From positions 46,595-110,594 of the forward strand of contig NZ_LGTB01000036.1 in assembly GCF_001238275.1 (NCBI RefSeq): 64,000 nt of DNA, read 5' to 3'. The stretch is from Bradyrhizobium viridifuturi (lineage in GTDB: Bacteria; Pseudomonadota; Alphaproteobacteria; Rhizobiales; Xanthobacteraceae). The position numbers were made by a program, and so were the translations under genes. The first letter of the stretch is position 1. Each line of letters begins with the position of its first letter. Shown piece by piece: positions 1 through 7,310 of this stretch. Under the pieces are notes generated by a model. It ran no database searches and had not been told where the DNA came from. It saw only the letters and a program-made list of their open reading frames with translations.

Positions 1-1553
1 TCGATCAACGCCTTGCTGTCCGCGACCTCCTGGCCCCATTCGACGAACACGAGCTTGAAGTTTCTCGTCTCCCGCGCAACTTCAGCCGCGGCCCGGATGA
101 TGACATCATTGCCCTTCTGCCAGGATGAATTCCCCAGCTTCCAATGGTGGCGGGACGGACTAAAGAAGATCACCGGCCCGGTCGTCGGGGGCTTTAGCTC
201 CGGGTGCGCTTCGCGGAATGCGCGCAACTTGTGATTGTCGAACGCGTGCGGAAGGTAGACGACCTTGTCCTTCGCCAGCCCCAGGCGTTCGACCGACGGC
301 AGGACATCTGAATTGGTTACAAAGACTGCGGGCGCGCGCTGAAACGAGATCCGGCAGATCAAGCCGGTCAGATTGTTCTCGAACGGGATTTCGCGCAGCG
401 TTCCGTGCTCGTAGCAGCTGAAGTTCTTGACGCCGTTCATCATCGGTATCAGTCCGTCGATCGCATATCCCTGGATGATGTCATAGTGCAGCAGGACATC
501 TTCGAACGGCTTTGGATGTATCGTTACATACTCTTCGCGATAACGAAGTGACTGACCGTCAAGTTCGGCGGGATCCCTCCTGATTTCATCGAGCAGCGTT
601 TCGATTTCCTTCGCCCGCGTCACCGGTTCGGACATCGATCGCGCCACGCAGCCGGATTCCGAGACCGGGACGAACTTGAGCATGACCCGCTCGAGCAGCG
701 CCAGGAAGCTGTGGGTCAGCGAACGGGCGAGCGAAGACGATCGCTCCCGCAATCCGCCGGTGCGCAGCCAGCGAACATCTTCCCGCAGGGCCCCGAGTGC
801 GGCTCGAGCCTCCGCATCGGCCTGCGGACCTCGGCGCGCAATCCACAACCAAGCGGCAGCCGAGATTTTGTCCAGCCAGCTCGCTTCGAATTCGCCCGTC
901 TTGCCCTCGCGTCCGAGCACGCCGTTTGCCACGAACGTGCCCAGCCATATTCTGTACAGGCTAAGCGGCTGCCTGGTCCCTTGCGACGACCGACCGGGTC
1001 CGCTGAGCCAGAGCAGGAATCTCAGATGCTGGGGAACATACTTGGCAAGGAAACCCGCATCGTCGCCGGAACGGGCGTCCTGAAGAGCCGTCAACTCCAG
1101 CTCCAGCCATTTCAGATATGCCGTCGTTTGCCAACCTGCATTCTTGGCGCGAAGGTATTCAATGCAAAGCGCGGATGGACCTTGAACAAACCAGCGAGGC
1201 CGCTTCCATCCCTTCAAGCTGGTCGCCCACCAATCCGGCTTGAAATGATCCTGCCCCAGCGCCGAGGATCCTTCCTGCAGCGCACCGTCCTCCCACTCGG
1301 GACAGCCCATGATGTGGTAATAATTGTAGCAGAGCACGTCCGCCTGGATGCCGAGCTGCCGCTGAATCCGGGCATTGTTGTAGGCATTGTTGGCGATGTT
1401 GCCGATGTGAAGAACCCGAAGCGGTCGCCCCATTCTTCGCTGGAAGTCGTCGACCAGACGCAATGCGCGTTCGTTTTCAGCCTCGATCGCGCGTGTCGCG
1501 TCGGTTGGGCTCAAGGGGCTCTCGAGCCGCGCTTCGACGTAGGAAACTGACAT
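1..1553 (-). CDS. Glycosyltransferase-like protein, 3' end cut by the window edge
   Basis: The reverse strand is open from an ATG at 1553 to the left edge, giving at least 517 codons with no stop. The N-terminal part contains VLHIGNIANNAYNNAR, a typical first beta-strand/loop of GT-B glycosyltransferases. The far end has a donor-domain pattern: VYLPHAFDNHKL, then a strand PVIFFSPSRHHW, then KGNDVIIRAAAEV and FKLVFVEWG. It is the last visible gene of the leftward run, 78 bases after the preceding glycosyltransferase. The inferred role is sugar transfer onto the surface glycan in the cytoplasm; donor and acceptor cannot be told. The C-terminus lies outside the window, so the usual E-x7-E signature cannot be checked. 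Confidence 0.75.
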   Translation of the reverse strand, partial: MSVSYVEARLESPLSPTDATRAIEAENERALRLVDDFQRRMGRPLRVLHIGNIANNAYNNARIQRQLGIQADVLCYNYYHIMGCPEWEDGALQEGSSALGQDHFKPDWWATSLKGWKRPRWFVQGPSALCIEYLRAKNAGWQTTAYLKWLELELTALQDARSGDDAGFLAKYVPQHLRFLLWLSGPGRSSQGTRQPLSLYRIWLGTFVANGVLGREGKTGEFEASWLDKISAAAWLWIARRGPQADAEARAALGALREDVRWLRTGGLRERSSSLARSLTHSFLALLERVMLKFVPVSESGCVARSMSEPVTRAKEIETLLDEIRRDPAELDGQSLRYREEYVTIHPKPFEDVLLHYDIIQGYAIDGLIPMMNGVKNFSCYEHGTLREIPFENNLTGLICRISFQRAPAVFVTNSDVLPSVERLGLAKDKVVYLPHAFDNHKLRAFREAHPELKPPTTGPVIFFSPSRHHWKLGNSSWQKGNDVIIRAAAEVARETRNFKLVFVEWGQEVADSKALI

Positions 1554-1631
1554 TGGTTCAGGCGCTCCGCGCATGAGCGACGCGCCGGCAAAGCCAGTTC
1601 GGATTTTCGGGCATGGATCGCTTTGACGGCA

Positions 1632-3092
1632 TCACGAATTCAGCAGCCTGGCGCTTTCGCCAACTCTTGCCTTCAGCGGCATCGGCAAATCCGCAGTCGC
1701 CAGATAAAGATCTGCCAAATGCTTGCCCAGCGCCTCCACCGAGTAGTTTCTACGGACATAGTGAGGGCCGGCAGCGCCGGCGTCGGAAAGCCGCGCGCGG
1801 TCCAGGATCAGCTGATGCAGGACCTGCTTTATCGTGTCCGGATTTGCCTCGATGACCGGACAGGCCTCCCGCTCGGCCACCGCGACCCCATCGTGCAGAT
1901 AGCAGATGACGGGACAGCCCGATGCCATTGCCTCAACGGCCGTCAAGCCGAACGACCCGCTGATAAGCTGGTCGACAAGAACGTCGATCGTCTGCATCGC
2001 CGCCAGAATCTCATCGTGCGGCCTTCCGCTCAGTTGCAGAAGCTCGACTTCATGACCTTCAGCCTGCAGGGACTCGATTGCGCCTTGCAGATACTTCGTC
2101 CCCTTGAAATAGCCGTGGTTCGGAAAGTGACCCACGACCAGCTTGCCGTTCCTTCGACTCCGGGGTGGCCCGGGAGATACCTTGTCAACATCGACCGTCA
2201 AGTACGGCACATTTCGAGCGCCGGGAATGAGCTTCATGGCGAGCCCATGCGCAACCACAGCGGTTGAGTACTCCCTGATAACTTGCAGCATGGCAGCGCC
2301 GCCTGCATCGTCGCAGACACAATAGACGCCCGGATCAGGACATTCCGAGCAGAAATTCCATTTTCCCAGCGCCATGTTTTTTTCGCGCGTTCTATGGTCT
2401 GCGCCATATGCGTAGGTATAGAGCCGCTTCCCGGCCTGCCGATAGATTTCCATCTCGCGCACCGCAATTCCGAAGCGGGGACTGCCGTAGCCACCTGCCG
2501 GCTCGATGATGCCGCGATCGTTGTACAGATGAAAAAAATCGAAGTTGGCGATCGCCCAGATCAGCATGAGCCATCGAAACAGGAACCAGTCCTCGCCCCG
2601 CTCAGCCACGAGGCGCGCTTGAATTTCAGAGCACACGAAATCGAAATTCGAAGACGTATGGTACGTCGTAAACACCAGCGAGCGCGCATTGACGCCCAAG
2701 GCACGGTCTGCGGCGACGCCCGAAGTCAGATTTACGATCGGCGTGACCCCCCAGAGCGAATTCATCTCTCCGCTCCGCAAGCGATCCTCAGTGATCACGC
2801 GACAATCGGCGATGAGAGCATCCCAGAAGTCGCGCGCATCACGAGATCGGTCGGGATTGAGGAATGGCCGCAGCGCATCCAGCAGAGTGGTGAGCAGCGC
2901 GTAGTCCCCCTCGGCAGCAACCCGGTTCGCATTTCCAACAATCGCCTGTTCTACGCGGCCTCTCCCACGCGCAGGAGAAAGTGCGGAAACAGCCGCTTCG
3001 AACTTCTGGTTCTTTCGGGCGAACCGCGCGAGGTTGGGAAAACGCGTACCCTCAAACAGATTGCGCGCCGACCGAAAGAGATTCGAAGACAC
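1632..3092 (-). CDS. GT-B glycosyltransferase with internal cysteine cluster
   Basis: A 486-residue protein starting at GTG (3092). The C-terminal half (about 320-470) is a GT4-like donor domain: GHFPNHGYFKGT, DVLVDQLISGSFGLTAVEAMASG (an E-x7-E-like patch) and a C-terminal helix. A cysteine cluster, CxxC-x6-CxC at residues 248-260, sits between the two halves. The same spacing and flanking words (GKRLYTYAYGAD) recur in the gene at 22101-23453, so the two are paralogues. Another shared stretch is the aromatic FDFF patch near residue 184. The gene lies 21 bases after the DegT aminotransferase and is probably cotranscribed with it. Its inferred job is assembly of the surface glycan; its sugar specificity is unknown. 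The cysteines could bind metal, which is a guess. Confidence 0.85.
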   Translation of the reverse strand: MSSNLFRSARNLFEGTRFPNLARFARKNQKFEAAVSALSPARGRGRVEQAIVGNANRVAAEGDYALLTTLLDALRPFLNPDRSRDARDFWDALIADCRVITEDRLRSGEMNSLWGVTPIVNLTSGVAADRALGVNARSLVFTTYHTSSNFDFVCSEIQARLVAERGEDWFLFRWLMLIWAIANFDFFHLYNDRGIIEPAGGYGSPRFGIAVREMEIYRQAGKRLYTYAYGADHRTREKNMALGKWNFCSECPDPGVYCVCDDAGGAAMLQVIREYSTAVVAHGLAMKLIPGARNVPYLTVDVDKVSPGPPRSRRNGKLVVGHFPNHGYFKGTKYLQGAIESLQAEGHEVELLQLSGRPHDEILAAMQTIDVLVDQLISGSFGLTAVEAMASGCPVICYLHDGVAVAEREACPVIEANPDTIKQVLHQLILDRARLSDAGAAGPHYVRRNYSVEALGKHLADLYLATADLPMPLKARVGESARLLNS

Positions 3093-3113
3093 CGATGCCG
3101 TTCCGCAATCGTC

Positions 3114-4247
3114 TCAGGCGCTGGCCCGGTTGATGCAATCGACCACGCGGCGCTGATCCTCCTCCGTCATGTTCGGGAAGATCGGCAGCGTGATCGTCGT
3201 GTCCTCCGCGAGCGCCGCGTTCGGAAACTGCTCGGGCCGCAGGCCATACTTATTCTTGTAGTAGCCGAGCCGGTGCACTGCATGCGTGCCTGGCCGAGTT
3301 TGAATTGCCGCGGCGGCCAGCGTCGCCATCACCGCGTTGCGGCGGGCGCGATCTCCGTCAACGAAACGAATAACGTAGGACTGAAACGCATGCCCGTCGA
3401 CGTCTCCGCCGAGCGGTCGCACGATTGAATTGTTTCCTGCCAGCAATTCGGAATAGCGATGGCCGAGACGCCTGCGCTCCGCGAGCAGCCGGTCGAGCTT
3501 GCCCATTTGCGCCACGCCGACGGCTGCCTGAATGTCGGACAGGCGCAAGTTGAAGCCGAGATTGTCAAACGTCGCCATCGTCCAGGGACCGTGAGGCTCG
3601 ATCGATGCATCCGGAGCGCCGGTGGAGCCATGGTTGCGCTGCGATCGCACGCGTTCCGCAAGATCATCGCGGTTGGTGGTTACGGCGCCGCCCTCTCCAG
3701 TCGTGACCGCCTTGCGCGGATGGAACGAGAAGCAACCGATGTCGCCGATCGCGCCAATCGGCTTGCCCTTGTAGGTCGTGCCGATCGCGCACGCGGCGTC
3801 CTCGATCACGGCGATGCCTCGAGGTTCTGCAATCGCCTTGATCTCGTCCATCGGGGCGGCGAGACCAAACAGATGGACCGCAACGATCGCCTTCGTGCGC
3901 GGCGTGATCGCGGCCTCCAGCCGTTCCGGATCGATATTGAAGGTCGACAGATCGATGTCGGCGAAGACGGGCTTCGCACCGACATATTCGGCGGAGTGCG
4001 CGCTTGTCACCCAGGTGAAGGCCGGGACGATCACCTCGTCGCCCGGCCCAAGTTTCAGGGCCAGGGTCGCCAAATGCAGCGCGGCGGTGCAGGACGTGCA
4101 CGCAAGGGCATGCTTGACGCCATGTTTCTCGGCAATCAGCCGCTCGAAGCGCTCCGTGAAAGGCCCCTGCGTAACCCATTTCGAGTCGAGGCACTCCCGC
4201 AGCAACGCAATTTCAGCTTCGTCGAAACTCGGTTCTGTGATGTTCAT
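3114..4247 (-). CDS. DegT/DnrJ/EryC1 family sugar aminotransferase
   Basis: A PLP-dependent aminotransferase of 377 residues that puts an amino group on a nucleotide-linked keto-sugar. Visible family marks are the acidic cofactor residue in VIEDAACAIG (Asp150), the Schiff-base lysine in SFHPRKAVTTGEGG (Lys179), and the N-terminal WVTQGPFTERFE segment. The ATG at 4247 gives the standard family length. Upstream in-frame codons exist but have no good start, although an AGGAG lies about 30 bases upstream. It could be the WbpE step (UDP-3-keto-GlcNAcA to the 3-amino sugar) that would link the WbpB-like and WbpD-like genes at 15.8-17.3 kb. Its sequence also resembles perosamine/ArnB-type enzymes, so the substrate is left open. 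Confidence 0.88.
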   Translation of the reverse strand: MNITEPSFDEAEIALLRECLDSKWVTQGPFTERFERLIAEKHGVKHALACTSCTAALHLATLALKLGPGDEVIVPAFTWVTSAHSAEYVGAKPVFADIDLSTFNIDPERLEAAITPRTKAIVAVHLFGLAAPMDEIKAIAEPRGIAVIEDAACAIGTTYKGKPIGAIGDIGCFSFHPRKAVTTGEGGAVTTNRDDLAERVRSQRNHGSTGAPDASIEPHGPWTMATFDNLGFNLRLSDIQAAVGVAQMGKLDRLLAERRRLGHRYSELLAGNNSIVRPLGGDVDGHAFQSYVIRFVDGDRARRNAVMATLAAAAIQTRPGTHAVHRLGYYKNKYGLRPEQFPNAALAEDTTITLPIFPNMTEEDQRRVVDCINRASA

Positions 4248-4348
4248 TTGGTCGATGCTTTCAATGCCCGAGGCTCCTGAAACTTCCGTCGAGAACGAAC
4301 TGCTTCGAAATCCGACCGCGAAATTCAGGGAGCGCCCTTGACCCAGCC

Positions 4349-5503
4349 CTAAGCCGAATAGATCTCCACGCCGTAAGGCGCGAGCTTCGCTTTCACCTGA
4401 TCGAAATAGACCGGGCTGATCGCCAGCGCGACGTGCCGGATCCCCAGTTCCTTGATCTTGTCGAGGCCGCCCACCGAACGTCCGTGCAGGCCGCTTCCCC
4501 ACGTGGAACGATTCTCGTCGAGATAAGCCGCGATCTTCGCAACGTCGAAGCCGAGGTAGAACGGCGCAAACAAGCCCGACGACCCCAGGCCAAAGATGGC
4601 AAAGGGCTCCCCGGCGGCATCGGCTGCCTTGCGGCACCGGTCGATCGCGTCCATCGCGCTCTTGGCCACCATCGCGTTCTGATCAACGATGCGCTGATTG
4701 AGCTCCACGACATTCGCCGCTTTCGGCTTCGGACCATCGACCTTCCTCAGCAGAATAAAGATCGGGACGCCCGCTTCCTTGGAAGCCACCACCTCGAATC
4801 CTGCGGCGTGAGCCAGCGATTCCAATGAATGCAGGGTCAGCTTCGACAGGTGATCCGCGCAAAACAGGTCGTTCGGATTCTTCGCGAAGTTGGGGACGCG
4901 AATGTAGAAGAGGCCCGACGTCTTGAGGCGTTGATGCGCCCATTTCAACATGTCGAGCGGGTTGTCGACGTGCTCGAGCACGCCCAGCGCCACGATCAGA
5001 TCGAAGCTGCCCGCCTCGGCCTCGAACTCCTTGTAGTCGCAGCGACTAAGCCGGGCGGAAGGAAACTTCTTCTGCAGCACATCGAATGCCGAGCTCGGTT
5101 CGAAGGCCGCCGCGCGCCAGTCGCGGGATTCCTCGAGAAAATGTCCGAGAAAATCGCCTTTTCCCGCACCGATCTCCAGAATGGATCCATCAGCCGGCAG
5201 GCTGGTCATCTCCCTCAGAATCTGGTGCGTGCGCTCCGCCTGGGAGATCGGCGCCGGACCCGAGAAGCTCTGAATTGCCGCATCCTGACTCTTCATCATC
5301 AGGCTGTAGCTTTCCTTATAGAAGGCTTCGCTCCATCCCCTGGTCCCGCCGGCATTGAATATGAGGCCGCAATGCGAACAAAGCCGATTGTCCAACGACG
5401 CGTCACGCAGGACCATCATATCGGAGGTGATGCACGTTCCTGAAAACGAGGGATAGATGTCCTGCAGACGATCGGACTCGCACACCGGGCACTGTTTTTT
5501 CAT
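4349..5503 (-). CDS. Zinc-binding C-methyltransferase (NDP-sugar type)
   Basis: 384 residues in three parts. An N-terminal zinc ribbon has cysteines at 5, 8, 42 and 45 (CPVC...CSHC). A class I SAM domain follows, with ILEIGAGKGDFL at 108-119. The C-terminal domain has a nucleotide-binding-like strand AIFGLGSSG, as in the TylCIII/NovU family of sugar C-methyltransferases. These enzymes add a branching methyl group to dTDP- or UDP-linked keto-deoxysugars. The gene is 36 bases downstream of the ATP-grasp gene and about 100 bases upstream of the DegT aminotransferase, consistent with a branched amino-sugar product. The ATG at 5503 places the first zinc cysteines right at the N-terminus as in relatives. 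The exact sugar is unknown. Confidence 0.87.
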   Translation of the reverse strand: MKKQCPVCESDRLQDIYPSFSGTCITSDMMVLRDASLDNRLCSHCGLIFNAGGTRGWSEAFYKESYSLMMKSQDAAIQSFSGPAPISQAERTHQILREMTSLPADGSILEIGAGKGDFLGHFLEESRDWRAAAFEPSSAFDVLQKKFPSARLSRCDYKEFEAEAGSFDLIVALGVLEHVDNPLDMLKWAHQRLKTSGLFYIRVPNFAKNPNDLFCADHLSKLTLHSLESLAHAAGFEVVASKEAGVPIFILLRKVDGPKPKAANVVELNQRIVDQNAMVAKSAMDAIDRCRKAADAAGEPFAIFGLGSSGLFAPFYLGFDVAKIAAYLDENRSTWGSGLHGRSVGGLDKIKELGIRHVALAISPVYFDQVKAKLAPYGVEIYSA

Positions 5504-5539
5504 CGTGGTCGCTCTCTGTTGATCGTGGAACGTCGCTTC

Positions 5540-6595
5540 TTAGCCGACGAGATGCTCTTCCAAGCCTCGCAAGATCATCATTTCCTTGTACGGGAATCGC
5601 TCCGGAATCGTTTCCCCGAAAACATCGCGCCGAATGAGAACGTCGGGCTCATTGTATCCGGCCATTGCCCTCAAGGAGGTCGTTCCCGAAAAGCGCGGGT
5701 TGATCTCAAATGGAATGACGACCCCATCCGCCACGCGGCACTGCACGTTCACGGGCGCTTTTGGCGACAGTGACTCGGCAATCTTCTCGCACGCGCTCCG
5801 CACCGAGGGCCAGTCGGCGACGTGGCCTTGCGAGATGCCCGTCGACACAACGAGCCGCGCACCGAACTCCGGCCGCCCCGTCCGGTTTGGAACCTGCGTG
5901 CGGATCGTTAGCGCGTTGTTGATGACACGCTTGATCGCAATCGAATTGATCAGGACGCCGTCCGCCCCGAAAAGCACGCCGACGGTGTACTCGTCTTCAG
6001 AACTGCCGATGTACTCCTGGATCGTAAACGACGGACAAACTCCGAGGAGATAGCGCGAGAAAGTCAGGAGTTCCTCGGTCGACTGAACGATGAACACGTT
6101 GGCCGATCCGCCACCCCCTACTGCAGGCTTCAGAATGGCCGGCAAGACTGCCCAATCATCAAGATCCGACAGCGCGCGGACTTCCCTGAACTTCGGCGTC
6201 GCGAAGCCGCACGACGCCAGGTGCGCCATGGTTTTCGTCTTGTCCTGGCAGATATCCAGAACCGACGGTGGATTGACAGGAACGTAAAAGCCATCCGCCT
6301 CAAGCGCAGCTCTGGATCGGCTCATCACGGCCATCTCGGGCTCCGACCCATGAAAGATGGCGACGCACTTCTCTGATTGGGCCAGAGACCGGAGCTCATC
6401 CAGATATGCAGGATCAGTCGCCCGCGGCAACCTCACGAACTTATCGACCAGGTGCCGGTTCGCGCAGGCATCAGACATGTCGGTGCCGACGATGTCGTAT
6501 TCGAGTTCTCCCAGCCGAAGAGCCTTGAGGATTTGCTCGCCATGCCCGCCTCCGCCGATCCCGGTCAGCAGCACCTTGACGCGCCTACGCTTCAC
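5540..6595 (-). CDS. ATP-grasp ligase of the carbamoyl-phosphate synthase-like group
   Basis: 351 residues from a GTG at 6595 with a clear Shine-Dalgarno (GAGGA, 6 bases upstream). Visible parts are an N-terminal Rossmann-like domain (VLLTGIGGGGHGEQ, 9-22), the ATP-grasp lysine and glycine loop ILKPAVGGGGSANV (154-167), and the metal-binding FEINPRFSGTTS (296-307). ATP-grasp enzymes form amide or similar bonds through an acyl-phosphate. In a glycan cluster this may attach an amino acid or make a carbamoyl-like group, which is inference. The start overlaps the phosphoesterase gene by 11 bases, so translation is probably coupled. No specific substrate can be named. Confidence 0.8.
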   Translation of the reverse strand: MKRRRVKVLLTGIGGGGHGEQILKALRLGELEYDIVGTDMSDACANRHLVDKFVRLPRATDPAYLDELRSLAQSEKCVAIFHGSEPEMAVMSRSRAALEADGFYVPVNPPSVLDICQDKTKTMAHLASCGFATPKFREVRALSDLDDWAVLPAILKPAVGGGGSANVFIVQSTEELLTFSRYLLGVCPSFTIQEYIGSSEDEYTVGVLFGADGVLINSIAIKRVINNALTIRTQVPNRTGRPEFGARLVVSTGISQGHVADWPSVRSACEKIAESLSPKAPVNVQCRVADGVVIPFEINPRFSGTTSLRAMAGYNEPDVLIRRDVFGETIPERFPYKEMMILRGLEEHLVG

Positions 6596-7283
6596 GATCG
6601 TTCCTCACTTCGTAGTTTGAGCATCGTTCCAGCAGGGATGTCACAGTGGGCGAAAGCGAATGGCGCGAAAGGATTCGGCGGCAGCAGCCCGAGATATCGA
6701 ACCTGATGATCGTCGCTGAACGTTCGCGAAGATCATATATGCAGACCGCGCCACGAAGGTCGTCACCGCGTGGAAGGCCACAGCTGCCCACGTTGACAAA
6801 CAGCTTTCCGCCGTGCTCGCGCACGAACGGATGATGGGTGTGGCCCATGAAAACGACATCGGCGCTCACAGCCGAGAGATCGGCCAGGCTGCTGTCCGGA
6901 TAGACATATCCCGCGAGCGGATCCTTTGGACTGCCATGGACGAACAGCATCGTTCCGTGCTCGCCGTTCAAGCGCAATTGCGATGGCCACCCGCTGATGA
7001 ACTCTCGCTCATCGTGACTGAGCGCCGCGAATGTTTCCCGGTGACGATAAACGAGATCCTTGGCGTCATTCGCGCTCTGTCGCAGCAGCATGTCATCGTG
7101 ATTTCCGCGAACGGAACGAATGCTGCGGCCCATGAGTGCGCTGACGACGCCCTTGTCCGGGATATATCCGACGGCGTCGCCCAGAAAGTAAATCTCGTCG
7201 GCGCCCGCGTCCGTCAGGATCTGGAGCGCCAGCTCGAAAGCCTCCACGTTACCGTGGGCATCAGACAGGATACCGAGACGCAT
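6585..7283 (-). CDS. Calcineurin-like metallophosphoesterase (YfcE/MJ0936 type)
   Basis: 232 residues carrying the full metal-binding set of the family: DAH at 8-10, GDAVG at 35-39 (Asp36), GNHD at 60-63, and GHTHHP near 147-152. These small enzymes are usually two-metal phosphodiesterases or phosphatases. The gene lies between the FemAB/deacetylase fusion (27 bases upstream) and the ATP-grasp gene, with which it overlaps by 11 bases, so it is part of the polysaccharide operon. A role in removing a phosphate from an intermediate is plausible but not shown. All predicted catalytic residues are present. Confidence 0.85.
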   Translation of the reverse strand: MRLGILSDAHGNVEAFELALQILTDAGADEIYFLGDAVGYIPDKGVVSALMGRSIRSVRGNHDDMLLRQSANDAKDLVYRHRETFAALSHDEREFISGWPSQLRLNGEHGTMLFVHGSPKDPLAGYVYPDSSLADLSAVSADVVFMGHTHHPFVREHGGKLFVNVGSCGLPRGDDLRGAVCIYDLRERSATIIRFDISGCCRRILSRHSLSPTVTSLLERCSNYEVRNDREA

Positions 7284-7310
7284 GCCGAGATGATCAGTTG
7301 TTTGCCAATC

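Noticed and set aside
711..1550. Rightward open frame of 279 codons at the left edge
   Set aside because: It lies opposite the edge-truncated glycosyltransferase, whose frame stays open for over 1.5 kb with family-like strands.
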